Shown here: piece by piece, positions 1 through 10,906 of the stretch
Position numbering within the stretch: the first letter of the stretch is position 1
How the letters are laid out: every line of letters starts with the position of its first letter
NCBI GenBank assembly: GCA_001938485.1
Contig: MQRK01250390.1
Span: 30,537 to 94,536, forward strand
DNA: 64,000 bases
Source of the DNA: Girardia tigrina
Lineage: Eukaryota > Platyhelminthes > Tricladida > Dugesiidae
Direction: 5' to 3'
Position numbers and translations under genes: made by a program
The notes under the pieces: model-generated
What the model saw: the letters and a program-made list of their open reading frames with translations, nothing else
What the model was told of the DNA's origin: nothing
Databases searched by the model: none

Positions 1-351
1 ATAATATTTGCTGTATTTCAAATTTGTGAATTGTATCTTAAAGTTGTAAATGGTTTTTGCAAATTTTTGTTAAAAAGAAATAAAATGTTTTATTAAAGAG
101 AAATAATTTATAGTTTAAACTATTAATAATCACTATGTTTAAATTGAATTTTCAAAATATTTTTAAAGATCTAAATTTATAAAAAATTGAATAAAATAAC
201 ATATTTATTTATCAATATTATTATGTATATTTAGAATTTTTAGATCTGGATTATGAAATTGAAATAGTTCCTCATAAATTTGTTTCAATAATGAAAATTG
301 TAGTAGAAATAAAGTTTGCAAATTATGAATTCTGATTTCAATCACGAACCT
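1..351 (+). mobile_element. LTR fragment, gypsy-like family A, cut by the window edge
   Basis: This AT-rich stretch is the reverse-strand counterpart of the distal part of the LTR at 24166-25073. Shared words include AGATCTGGATTATG, TTCCTCATAAATTTGTTTC and AATAAAGTTTGCAAATTATG, in the same order. The likeness stops near 351, where the other copy also ends. Its 5' part lies outside the window. It is an old fossil LTR, and the SHPK fragment begins within about ten bases of its end. Confidence 0.6.
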
Positions 352-358
352 AATAACC

Positions 359-746
359 ACGATTATTAATCAAAATCAATTTTTCACGAGCAAAATGTTG
401 ATAAAATATTCGAAACGATTCGAAAGATATTAAATGAAATGAAAGGTGACGGTTTGAATAATGTGAGACAAATTGGAATATCGGGGCAAATGAACGGTGC
501 TTTATTTGTGGAATGACGACAAGGACGAGTCGGGCTACAGTCGGCACTCAAAATTGATTACCTGGATGGATCAGAGATGTAATGCCGATGGTTTCATTGA
601 ATCTCTACCAAAAATGCCGTCAGTAATTTGGTTATAGAAATGCTCGTTAACGGACAACAGTTTGAGATGATTTTTTATTTGTCTTCCCACCCCTCAAACC
701 AGATGCTCTGCAATCACGTTACTCCTGCGCTCACTCTGTTATCATT

Positions 747-750
<4 letters not shown>
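359..750 (+). pseudogene. SHPK: Sedoheptulokinase-like (FGGY kinase) fragment, copy 1
   Basis: Sedoheptulokinase phosphorylates sedoheptulose in the cytosol. Translated pieces show IFETIRKILNEMKGDG, then IGISGQMNGALF (473-508), the N-terminal FGGY motif, and after a frame change KLITWMDQRC (551-580), which fits HLVTWQDGRC of animal SHPK, then ESLPKMPS. The downstream part (NGQ, EMIFYL, up to 750) is shared with copy 2 but is not the next expected part of the kinase, so both copies carry the same internal joint. The first roughly 35 codons are absent, several frame changes are present, and a segment kept in copy 2 (SEDTEIESR) is deleted here. It cannot make an active kinase. The FGGY assignment is firm; SHPK rather than another FGGY kinase is my best reading. 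Confidence 0.6.

Positions 751-792
<42 letters not shown>
746..792. repeat. (TA)n microsatellite
   Basis: A run of TA dinucleotides with one TATATG interruption lies directly behind the SHPK fragment and may mark its truncation point. Confidence 0.9.
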
Positions 793-1895
793 ATTTCTTT
801 TTAATGCCCTTGAATAAAAATGCCCTTGAATAAATGTCGGATTAAATAATAGAATCTTTTTGAGTTATAATCGACAAAGAATATAATTTATTAGATTCTT
901 AATTAACCACATTTATTAACGAAAATACTGTAAAATAATACACCAACAAAACAATAGCACAATGCATCAGAAAGAAAAACCCTTGCGAATGAAAGTTTTG
1001 AATAAAGATTTATAATGTTTATGTCTAAGAATAAAATGAGATATTTTCAATTAATATTTATGAAAAATGATTTTTCATTTAATAAATTAAGACAATATCT
1101 ATTCATATTTATTCTTCTATAATTTATAAATGACTTCTTTTGAAAAACGTCAACCGATAACACTTAAGAGAATGTGTTTATCTTTTATATTTTATTATAT
1201 TTATATCCCAAAGCCACCTGCTCGAATGTGTACTTTGAAACGGCTCTTTTTAAACGAAAATCATTGAACGAAAATTTAAAAGATGTGAAACAGTTTTAAC
1301 TCATTTTTTATAATTTTTATTAAATTGATTTATTTTTAATTTCGAGTCACGTGATTCTTTGTTTTTTATTATTATTGTAGTTTTCTTGCTACATCTGTTC
1401 ATATGGATTTGTTACATATGTCTGTGTATCAGTCGAGCTTTTACTCGAGAAAGAGAAATGAAATGAAAGGACTAGCTCTGATTGGCCATTGATCATCCAA
1501 TCAGAAGGAGAGAAGAGAGAGAGATTTTCTCTCGTTTTTTATCTTTCTCGAATTTAATTAAAGGTTTCTGGATGATGACGATTTCTTTTTGAGCCGGAGC
1601 TTATTCCCGATTGTAAATTTTGTTGACGATTTTGGATAAAACATTATGGTTTTGATGTAATTAACTCTCTTGATTGTAAATTATTGTCGATTTTTGAACC
1701 TACGAAATTCTCGTTTTGAATTATGAATTAAGTTGTACAAAAAGGAGCAAAGATGTTTTTATGAGACAAATAATTGAGTTGAAAATTTCTTTGCAAATAT
1801 TTTCATTTTGAATTTGATTTAAAATTTGTCGATCCAAAATGGTTGAGTGTTTTTTGTGAACGTGAGAAAAATTTGTTTAGAAATTAAAATTTGAT
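793..1895. other. AT-rich stretch, no gene seen; CCAAT-box pair inside
   Basis: The sequence is low-complexity and AT-rich, with no open frame that looks real. A duplicated word (AATGCCCTTGAATAAA) occurs at 803-833. The only organised part is around 1430-1560, which has inverted CCAAT boxes, a GAGA-type purine run and CTCGAG words. Confidence 0.5.
1478..1504. promoter_or_regulatory. Inverted CCAAT-box pair, possible promoter
   Basis: CTGATTGG (1478-1485) and CCAATCAG (1497-1504) form a perfect 8-bp inverted repeat around 11 bases. Each arm contains the NF-Y type CCAAT core. A purine run (GAGAGAAGAGAGAGAG) follows. Paired CCAAT boxes occur in animal promoters and in LTRs; no TATA box or transcript can be shown. 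Confidence 0.3.
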
Positions 1896-2159
1896 TTGAT
1901 ATTTTGTGTTTTAAATAAAAAAATGAGTAAGAATTTTTTATCATTATTCAACGAAAAATCTCGATTGTTAAATTCATTTGAAAATAACGTCTTACGTTTA
2001 TCTAAATTTCATATCGCAATAACTGATGAATTCGATCGTTTTAAACGTAAAGAATCAAAAAGCAAAAGGAAATCGAATGAATTTAATGCCGAAAATAATC
2101 AATATTTTTTTATAGATTGGCAATTTGATTTATACAGATTTGTTATACCTAAAAGATAG
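1896..2159 (+). CDS. Weak hypothetical ORF (87 codons)
   Basis: Not recognised. The frame begins MIFCVLNKKMSKNFL and is rich in Lys, Phe and Asn with a basic stretch (RFKRKESKSKRK, about residues 48-59). It lies 390 bases after the CCAAT pair. A pyrimidine-TAG tract near 2107-2114 could be a splice acceptor. Composition is what AT-rich non-coding DNA gives, so it may be chance; a first exon is the alternative. Confidence 0.2.
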   Translation: MIFCVLNKKMSKNFLSLFNEKSRLLNSFENNVLRLSKFHIAITDEFDRFKRKESKSKRKSNEFNAENNQYFFIDWQFDLYRFVIPKR

Positions 2160-2874
2160 AAATAGTTATTATGGTTTCGATAGACGCAGCAGACAGTTGA
2201 TGATCCACTAAGTAGCCATGTTACCACCGTCCGATTCTCGGGTCAACCTGAAGGAAGACCGGAAAACAGTCAAAATTAATAAACTATAGCTAGCTTCAAA
2301 ATGTTTTATTTAAAAACTTGATAATTTTATATAAATTTATTTACAATTACAGAACAAATTAATATATTGAAAAAAATAATTAAATATTTACAGAAAATTA
2401 AAATAAATATTTCTTGACTGATTAACCAATCAAATGATTTTCAAATCAGGGTTCTTAGTCAGTTCCAAAGTGATTTTAATCACTTTTTATTTTTTATTAA
2501 TTTAATATTTGATCATTTGTGGTTTTTATTATTACATAGTAACGACTGATGATTATTTATTCACGAAATAAATAATATCGTTTTTGAATGGAAATTCGAA
2601 TTAGATTATTGTTAACAATTTTAAAATCAACAACCAACTAAAAAATTTAAAATAGACCAATCACAAACTGCAGTAAATCCAGCGCCATGACTCCGCTACC
2701 ACTCGTCAGTCTCTAGGGCAACCTTAAGACTCTACCGAACAAATATTTTAAAATTAAAATTTTCGGCGATTTATATTTTAAAAAAGCTGCCATGTCTATG
2801 AGGATGTTTACTTGCTGAGTCTTCAATTGCAAAGGTTGACGATAGAGATCGAAGATGTCTTTATTAATAAACTT
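2160..2874. other. AT-rich stretch with two related GC-richer patches
   Basis: No gene is seen. Patches at about 2190-2265 and 2685-2735 both carry GCCATG, TACCAC and a GGG(T)CAACCT word in the same order. They look like diverged copies of one short repeat, possibly old LTR or MITE pieces. Confidence 0.35.
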
Positions 2875-3418
2875 TTAATTAATAAATAAAAATTTTAATT
2901 GAAAATAATAAATAGTTTTCCGTTCCGTTTTTATTGATTTTCTTTCACATCTTTTGTCGATGTTGACATCTTCCCATTGAAATTTACCATGAAAATGTTT
3001 AATTAATATCTTAATGTTCACCCAATTGAAAAATAAATTCCTAATATCAAATGTCATAAAACCGATTTTATACATATGGATATACATTTCTTTTATATCA
3101 ACGAGAAAGTCAAAATCTTTCTCGAAACACATATAAAATTACAAGGGAGCGATTAAATCACAAATTGACAGAACTATCAAACTTGACATCCAAATGAAAG
3201 ATATCGACACCTCTAGAACTGTATATAAGGAGTACAGAGGAATGCACAAACATATTCCTGACATCCCATGATAAATAGCCAGTGCAAAATAAAATTTCTA
3301 TTTCCCTATTTTCCACATTCACCTCTATTAACTTTATGTAGGAAAAAATCCTGAAAATCCCGATAATAAAATCGAAAAACACTGATAAGTGCATGTTTGC
3401 CAAAGCAATTAAAATCAT
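2875..3418 (-). CDS. Two adjacent hypothetical ORFs with a shared motif
   Basis: Two reverse-strand frames (3418-3158, 86 codons; 3132-2875, 85 codons) follow one another. Both hold a similar block: GYLSWDVRNMF in the first and GFMTFDIRNLF in the second, followed by comparable hydrophobic and acidic spacing. This suggests an internally duplicated sequence with a unit near 230 bases, now split by a stop and a shift. I do not recognise the family. They could be a decayed repeat protein or two copies of a non-coding repeat. Confidence 0.25.
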
Positions 3419-4037
3419 CAGATCAATTGACAGGAAAATTTTAAATGGGATTTGATGTTTTTTCTGTTTTTTTTCTTTCTTTCAGTGGTTTTCTTTTCCA
3501 CATGTTGCTGATTACGATCGCTTTCAGTCGTCATTTTTTCACTTGATCTACATTAAATAGCAATGATATTTTCCGCTGACTGTGCCGAACATCCTCCCGT
3601 ATTTATTATCAACAGGGATTGTGCTTTTTGTTGCTTTTGCTTCAATTAATTTGAACAATTCTCATATTAATTTGTTTGACTGATTTTGTTAATTAAAAAT
3701 CAAAAAAAATTAATAAGTATTAAAATAAGCTGAACAAAAAAGCAAAGATAATTATTGATTTTGAATGTTTTTTTTACTTCTGTTTTTTTTTGTTAATTAA
3801 CTTTTAATTGATGTTTTATTATAACTTTTGGTCATTTTATTTATGGATATAGTGTACGTTTATTTATTAATTATAGAAGATAATTTTTATTTTTCTAATT
3901 AAATCGAGTCTCAAGAAAGAATCAAATACAAAAATTACATAGCAATAAAGGTATCAAAACATGATATCCTTCACGTATAATTAAATGATTATTTATAGTT
4001 TAAATAAAATGAACTTTATTCTTTTAAAAGTCTTTTA
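3419..4037. other. AT-rich stretch, nothing recognised
   Basis: Poly-T tracts and AT-rich DNA. No open frame, inverted ends or known motif was seen. Confidence 0.5.
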
Positions 4038-4170
4038 TTTTGTACGTTGACTAGAGCGAAAACTTAGAAGAAATATTGCAGCGTCAAGTGGAATCCCAGT
4101 CATAGATTTCTGAATAATTTGCCTCGGGGCCTCTACTGTCTGCGATGCGCGAGGTGCAACCACCTGAGGA
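4038..4170 (-). mobile_element. MULE transposase fragment
   Basis: On the reverse strand this reads RASQTVEAPRQIIQK then TGIPLDAAIFLLSFRSSQR. The MULE at 33731-35037 has the near-identical RASQTVEAPRQIIQKF and TGIPLDTAIFLPSYRSS at 34108-34206. It is an isolated N-terminal scrap of the same DNA transposon family; neither end of an element is visible. Confidence 0.6.
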
Positions 4171-4253
4171 AACTTTTTTCTTAATCAATGAAAAGTTTCT
4201 TTTGAAATCATCAAAACGGAATTCATATTTAGAGATCTAAAATGGTACAAAGT

Positions 4254-4462
4254 ATTAAGAACATTGTGATAATTATCATTTGAATCTTTATTACAACAAC
4301 ATTTAGAGTCATTACAACTTTCAGAAGATCTTTCATCGTTGAACATCGCTCTAATTTGATTCGTTATTTCTATTTTTAATCATGATTATTCGAACAATTG
4401 TTCTTAATCTTTTAAAATTACACAATTTTTAAAAATATTAATTAAAAATAATAATTTAAGTC
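4254..4462 (+). repeat. Dispersed repeat R, copy 1
   Basis: This begins ATTAAGAACATT and carries TTTAGAGTCATTA, CAGAAGATCTTT and AATCATGATTATTCGAACA. The same words in the same order occur at 33467-33730 and from 35734, and all three copies start at the same word. In the third copy R leads into the LTR-like block ending at 36219, so R is probably part of a gypsy-type LTR (family B). Confidence 0.6.
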
Positions 4463-5511
4463 ATTGCTAAATAAAACACATAGTCGGATGGCGCAAGATC
4501 CGGACTGTGAAAGAAGTTCAAAGGCGTCGAGATTTTTGATTTTTTCCTTTGTTTGTTTGGCGATGTGCGGTTTTGCATTGTTCTGTTGTAGAAGAACTCG
4601 CTTTCGATTGATCAAAGCGGGGTATTTCTCGCTAAGTGTCGCATACATTCGATCAAGTTGGGCGCGGTAAAGGTCAGCGTCGATGGTACGACCATTTGGA
4701 ACCAGCTCGAAGTGAATTACATTTTCAAAATTCCACTAAACACATAAAAGTGCCTTCCTTTAGAAACGATCTTGTTTTGCTACCGGTTTCGCCATTTGTC
4801 CGTGGTCCAACCATTGATTTTGTTGGTCTGGATTACTGAAGTAAACCCACTTTTCATTGCAAGTTACAATTCGACGAATGAAACGGTCATCGCGCGGATT
4901 TTCAAGTAATTTTTGACAAGTTTCGAAACGCTTTTTGGCTTGAATTTGGGTCAATTCATGAGGCACTTCTCGACATCGTCTATTGACCTTGCCAAGAACT
5001 TGAAGGTGTCGTACAATAGATGTTTGAGGAATATCGAGTTCGGCCGACAATCTGAGAGTACTTATTGACGGATTTGTCTCGACGGCTTCACGAATTGCTC
5101 CGGAATCTACGGTGATAGGTAGGCCTGAACGTGCATTGTCTCCGAGGTCAATGTCGCCTTCGTTGAACCTTTTGAACCAATTTTGTGCAGTGCGATTTGA
5201 GACCACATTATCGCCTTCAACTTCGCATATCTTCTTTGTTGCTGCAGTTGCGTTTAAGCCATATTTCCAGTAATGGCGTAAAAGAACACGAATTTCAAAA
5301 TTTTCTATAATTTTCTAAAAAACCATAAAAATTATATTAACGACTAATTAGAAGTTTTAATATATATTGTGATAGACCAGTTCAAGAGCTTTAAAACATA
5401 TAACACATATATAAAATATCTTATAACGTATATAAAATATCTTTATTTGGTAATAAGAAACAATTGAACAAAAGCCGTAGAAAATACGAACAGACTTTTG
5501 GTTCACCCTAA
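4457..5511 (-). mobile_element. mariner transposon remnant 1
   Basis: A cut-and-paste DNA transposon. The reverse frame runs from about 5312 (HYWKYGLNATAATKKIC) through the helix-turn-helix region (SNRTAQNWFKRF), VPHELTQIQ (the WVPHEL motif) and WVYFSNPDQQNQWLDHG to the C-terminal HSPDLAPSDY near 4490. The 3' edge of the coding part stops at repeat R. The right end shows a terminal repeat reading TTAGGGTGAACCAAAAGTCT inward from 5511, followed by TA. Two catalytic aspartates are changed: TCNEKW for the usual T(G/C)DEKW, and QQNNAKPH for HDNARPH. The frame is also broken between about 4640 and 4760. It is inactive. Confidence 0.85.
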
Positions 5512-5513
5512 TA

Positions 5514-6009
5514 ATTTTCTGATTGATTTATGAATATATTTAGTTGTTATTATTGCTTGAGGCGTCCCAGACGGAACTGGTCCGACAAATATATATAAAT
5601 TATTTTCAATATCATTCGCCTAAAAAAACAATATTCTAATAATATTGATATCAAACATAAATATGTAACAGAAATTAGTGAAGAAATTAATTTGTAGATA
5701 CCTTCAAAGGGTGCACAGTAGTCGATTACATATAAATACTTGCTTTTCAAATGGTTCCTGATTATAATGATGTTGATATAAAAATAAATGTTTACTTTAT
5801 TTATGATGTAGTGATCACTAAATCTAATCTTTAGGGTTAAAATTTATCTCTCTTTTTTTTTAATTTATAATCTCAAAGATTTACTTTTTTTATTTAGTAA
5901 AGGAGTTTTAACCTTATGTGTCTCAACAAACATGAGGAAAGATAATTTCACCAAGATGATTAAATTCAAGAAATAAAAAAGATTGTTTAAAAATATTTTT
6001 ATATTATTC
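5514..6009. other. AT-rich stretch, no gene seen
   Basis: A short reverse frame near 5550-5750 has no recognisable family and looks like chance. Nothing else was recognised. Confidence 0.5.
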
Positions 6010-6300
6010 TCATTTTACTAAAAAATCTATAATAAACCCTATATTTTCAGACAATAATCACAATCCAAGAAATCTAAGAGCTAAAGATGGATTTGAACTT
6101 ACAGTTCCGTAATGCTGTTATCCCCAACGATATTATATTGAGCAAGTTGCAAAATATTATTAAGATCTCAGAATGATATTTTCTTAACTTTTATTGATGA
6201 AAAAAGAAAAAGGAACAATTGCAAAACCTTCAAACAAAGCACTCAACATTTGTATTCTATCTGTTGAGCCCAACGAAATATTGTTCGAATAACCTAAGTC
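6010..6300 (-). pseudogene. Possible nuclear copy of mitochondrial 16S rRNA
   Basis: Read on the reverse strand, the order resembles domain IV-V of mitochondrial large rRNA: a GTTGGG(G)..AACA word (about 6265), AGATCTTAATAATATTTT (about 6175-6158), GGGGATAACAGC (6127-6116), AGTTCAAATC (the usual AGTTCATATC) and CTC..TTGGATT. The spacing is close to that of arthropod 16S. Divergence is high, so this is only a candidate; the GGATAACAGC core is the strongest point. Confidence 0.3.
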
Positions 6301-6599
6301 AATTTTAATTTTAATATTTTACTAACCTTACTTATAAATTCATGTTATTTCTATTCTTCTTTCATTGTTTACTATATAGAAATAACCCGAGATATGTAAG
6401 AAGATTATTTATTTATGTAACTGTGAGTTTTTGTAGGAGCAAAATAAAAGAATATAAATATACTCAATAAGTCAGTAAGAAAAGCTAACTGTCATTTATT
6501 TTCTATAATTTTTGTACAAACAGTAAACCCCCTTGTTAATTTTATGACAAAAATATAACCGAGTCAATACAGACGGTTATGAAGTTTTATTAGTTTTGA
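6301..6599. other. Short AT-rich stretch, nothing recognised
   Basis: No gene seen. The left terminal repeat of the neighbouring mariner should fall here but I cannot find it. Confidence 0.45.
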
Positions 6600-7867
6600 T
6601 ATATTAAAGTTTTAATTTATTGAAATACTGTAATCCTTTTGGTCAGTATCAAAAGCAAAGAGTCTACACTGATCTTTCTCTTGATTGAAAAATGTTTTGA
6701 AAAGTTTGGTAGGATTTCATTATTCCTGATTCATAAAAACCTTTGCCTTTGTCAGCAAAAAAGCCGTCTAGGAACGATTTGATGTCATCATCACTGGCGA
6801 ATGTTTTCCTGTTTAATGAATTCTGCAGTGATCTAAATATGTTAAAATCCGATGGGGCCAGGTCTGGAGAATACGGTGGGTGCGGCAAAAACCTCCCAAC
6901 CCACTGATAAGAGTTTCTGGCGAGTGGTCAAACTTGTATGCGGTCTTGCGTTATCATGCTGAAATACAACTCTTTTTCGATTTGCCAATTCAGGACGTTC
7001 CTGTTGAAATGAATGAGTCAATTTCTCCAGCTGACAACAATATCTGTCTGAATTGATCGTTTTATTCCTCGGAAGGAGTTCAAAAAACACAATTCCCTTA
7101 AAATCCCAGCAGACGGAAAGCATAACCTTCTTTTCGTGAATTTCTGCTTTTAGGATTGTTTTGGCAGGCTCACCACGTTTTGTCCATGATCGTCGACGTT
7201 CCACATTGTTGTAAACAATCCATTTTTTGTCATCCGTAATCAAGCGCTTCAAAAATGGATCACTTTGTTCTCGCTTCAAAAGGGAAACGCAAATGTCTAT
7301 ACGTTTCACCAAATGAATTTCTTTCAGTTCATGTGGTAACCACATATCGAGTTTACTGACGAATCCAAGATTCTTTAAATGACTTCCAACACTTGATTTT
7401 GATATTTCCAGAGTCTCTGCAACTTCTCTTGTCGTCATACGTGGATTAGATTTGATCAGTGCTGTTATTTTGTCACCATCAACTTCAACTGGTCGACCGG
7501 AGCGTGGTGCATCTTTCAGATGAAATTTTTCAGAACGATATTTAGAAAACCAGTATTGACTCTGTCGAAGTTTTAAGGAGTCACTACCATATACAAAACA
7601 TATCTTCTTATGAGCTTGCAAAGCGGTTTTCCCTTTGCGAAAATAATGCAACAAAAAATGACGAATATGCTCATTTTGATTTTCCATTTCGGATTGACGG
7701 TAAAGTAATAAATTAAAACAAAATCAATTAATATTTTGTATAAACATTGTCTGAAAATTAAGGTTTCAGAATATATAATTGAATTTAAATTTTATCTCAT
7801 CGTTTTATATTTTCAAGTTTTTTATTAGGACGTACTCAAAAACGCAATGAGTTTTTGGCCAACCCAA
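6600..7867 (-). mobile_element. mariner transposon 2, nearly full coding region
   Basis: A DD34D transposase read from 7687. It has an N-terminal helix-turn-helix (residues about 1-60), SGRPVEVDGDKI, TTREVAETLEIS, the linker motif WLPHEL, then TDDKKW, FQHDNARPH and PHPPYSPDLAPSDF, so all three catalytic aspartates remain. One frame change near 6885 separates the last block. The C-terminus ends oddly (SYQTFQNIFQSRE) rather than the usual RWQKVVD..G. The right terminal repeat reads TTGGGTTGGCCAAAAACTCA inward from 7867 and is followed by TA. The left repeat was not found, so that end is probably truncated. It is the youngest-looking mariner in the window. Confidence 0.9.
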
Positions 7868-9237
7868 TAAGTCAAACTCAGCGCCGCGTAATGCATTAAA
7901 GGTTGATGCAAATACATGGCGTACATAAAGGCGGCCATTCTTAAGCAGATGCCACTATAAGCAGCTTTCACTGTATTTAAAAATGATTTTTGATTTCTTT
8001 AATTTTTTCAAATAAATGATTAAATTATTGAAATTTCTTTTATTGTTTTTTTTTATTTTTTAAAAATATTTTTTTTCATATTTATTACTGATTTCTAACA
8101 AAATATTTTTTTCATTTTTAATTCTTTCAATTTTTTCTAAAAAAAATAATACAATTGAAAAATTGTTTTAAATTATTTTGATTAATTTAAATATTTTTTG
8201 CTGAAATAATTGAAAAAATAGAATACAATATTAATTTTTTTTAATTTTCTAAAAAATTCTTTAAATAATAATTATTTATTAATAAAAATTTTAAAATATA
8301 TATTCTTAAAATATTTTATTATTTAAAGTTTTAATTTAAGTAACTCAAATATCATTTAATTAATAAATATATAAACGAAACATTAGAAAAAATTAAAATA
8401 ATTTCAGAAAAATTTTTAAAGGTTACTTTTATAGATTAATTCTTTGTTTAAATTATCACATATAATAAATTAATATAAAATACATTATTTATTTTCTCTC
8501 TTTATATATATCAAGGAATATTAACCATAAAAAATATAAGTCATATAAGGTAGATTATTTTAAAATTGTTTTCATTAATTAAGAATTATATAAGATTAAT
8601 TTCTAGTAATTTAAATAATAATAAGAATTCCAAGTTTCCATAAGAGTAGTAAACCATAAAGTCTTCTTTAAAAATATAGTATTAATTTTATAAAAAAATA
8701 ATTATTTTTGTTAAAAAGGATTAACTTTGTTTTTAGAACATATTTTATACTTGCTATTTGAAAATTAATTATCGCATTTTAATTTTCAATATTCAAAAAT
8801 TCATTATTTATTAGCATTTTTAAAACATAAATTGCTATTTATATTATTACTACGCAGTACCATTGTAGTACCATGTAGTACCACGAAGAGTTCCAAGGTA
8901 CACATTCACCTAGAAAAAAGAAACTAAATACCGTTATAATTTAAATTCTTATTGTAACCCTTCAAAAATTAATTTTTCTTAAATGATGCTCTCAGTTGTG
9001 ACTTCAAACTTCATTTTATTTCTTACATTGTAACGTTGTTATTGTTTAAAATATTTTTATGTAAAATATGTGTAATTCTTTTTAATTTCTTTACGAATAA
9101 TTAAATTATGATAAACTTTAGTTACCAAAATTCATATATTACAATTATAACAGAAGGAATAAAATGAAGATAATATCACAAAACAGAAAAATTGAGAGTA
9201 TAAACAAATAATCAATATGCAACTTTACAGTAAAGAT
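7868..9237. other. AT-rich stretch, no gene seen
   Basis: Poly-A/T rich DNA. The only pattern is a short GTAGTACCA triplication at about 8866-8894. Confidence 0.5.
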
Positions 9238-9642
9238 CATTGATAGTCAACCTGGTCCATACCGCCCACTACTGGGAGGTAGTGAGATTTTGGTGGGCCG
9301 TAGGATTTTTTGATGTATAAAATTTTTTTTCTGTTAGTTCAAATATAATTGTTATTTAAAAATAACATGTTGTTGAAAATATAATTTAAGAATATTGTTA
9401 TTTATAAGGTATATTGTATTTCTAGCTTTGACATTGCGTTTTGATGTACAAAGAATCAAAGCTAGAATAAAGACTTAAATGATGCGTGCAGATTATTTGC
9501 TCCTGTATTCTTCGCCCAACTTATTGTTGGGGAAGGTGTTTATTGCTTCTTTGTATTCATATAAATAGGAATTTTTACTAAACTTCCTAATGATATGAAA
9601 CTTCTTAATAATTACTCTAATGAAAAAGGTTTGAAACCGCTG
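9238..9642. mobile_element. Possible hAT-type non-autonomous element
   Basis: The left side reads CATTGATAGTCAACCTGG then CCGCCCACTACTGGGAGGTA; the right side, read inward, is CAGCGGTTTCAAACCTTTTT. The CA-G...TCAACC style ends and the CCCACTA-TGGG palindrome are typical of hAT elements. No transposase is present, and no clear 8-bp target duplication was found. Confidence 0.35.
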
Positions 9643-10704
9643 ATCTGAATAATAACACGTGTATATAGATTAGAGTAGTAGTATGAATATATTTACCCGT
9701 CTGTTCATCGTAATTATAGTAATTATAGTAATAATGTTCGAATAAATAAATAAATAAATAATACATAACTAAAAACATGAATTTATTAATTTATTCGTGC
9801 TTACCTATAGTAAATTATAATACATAATTGTTGTAGTACAATATAGGTGGTCAGAAAGAAAGGTGAACTCTGTCACTACATATTATTTTTGATCCTTTTT
9901 GGAAAGGAATAAGTTGCAATTTAAATATTCCTTATTTCTTATGTGTTTTGCCCTACAAAATTTTATATTATACAAAGCGACTTACTTTTCTGCTTCCATA
10001 TTGTCGAAATCGGTTTGATATTTATCAGATTTTGCAAAAGTAAAAAAATTAAGATTTATTTGTTTTGCAAATCGAAAAAGAAATTCTGATAACGAAAAAA
10101 GTTGTCAATCATTAATTATAATTATTCATATAAATCTTATATAATTAATTAATTAATTAATTAATGAAAGACATTTAATGTGAATAAATTAATTTTAAAT
10201 AGAAATAATTTTCTTTTTATCATTCTACTCCAAATATTTTAATCATTAAATGAACATCGATAAACGAAAATTTTCTTCATCCAGAAATATTTTTCTTAAA
10301 ACATATTTTCAAGGAAGTTTAATTAAAGAAAAACATAACAGAATGAATGGGTCTATTATTCGTTTCTTTTGTCATTGACAATAACACTGATATTATATGA
10401 GTTACTCCAACATAATGCTGTCTCAATTTTAATATACCAATTATGTCTTCATTGATAATAATTCTTTGGTTAACTTTTCACATTTAATATAATAATATTA
10501 AAATTCTTTCATTAGTACTACTTTTCAAAAGAACATTCTTTATTTATGAATTAGAAAATAAATCAATAAAAAACAGTCATCTATGTATTCTAGTTTAAAT
10601 GATTAAATAATGGGCAATTAAAAGTAAATAAATACATTAATATAGTGCCACATCAAAAGTACATACAGCTGATAGAAAAGACGAAAAATTATAATTTTAA
10701 CGTA
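9643..10704. other. AT-rich stretch, no gene seen
   Basis: Contains small AATA/AATT runs (9740-9760, 10143-10165). No coding or element structure was recognised. Confidence 0.5.
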
Positions 10705-10906
10705 CCGTGATTTTCCGAAAATAAGCGCACCTGTGCATATATTAAGTTTTTGTTTCCAAAAATAGGCGCATTACACTCCCTCTCTCATTCATACGGTACC
10801 AAATCGAACCGAAAAGAAATTTACTGAGTCATATGACTCATAATACGGTAACACTTAACGTGATGATAATAATGTTTTAGTGCACTTTTTTTTCGGAAAA
10901 TTCTGG
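10705..10906. mobile_element. Short TIR element (MITE)
   Basis: The left end is CCGTGATTTTCCGAAAATAA followed by GCGCAC; the right end read inward is CCAGAATTTTCCGAAAAAAA followed by AGTGCAC. TA flanks both sides (10703-10704 and 10907-10908), as expected for Tc1/mariner or pogo type target sites. It is 202 bases long with no ORF. The ends resemble those of the element at 60157-60353. Confidence 0.6.

Noticed and set aside
6060-6100. tRNA gene suggested by GTTCAAATCC-like word (reverse strand)
   Set aside because: No matching acceptor stem or anticodon arm at the right distance; the context fits 16S-like sequence better.
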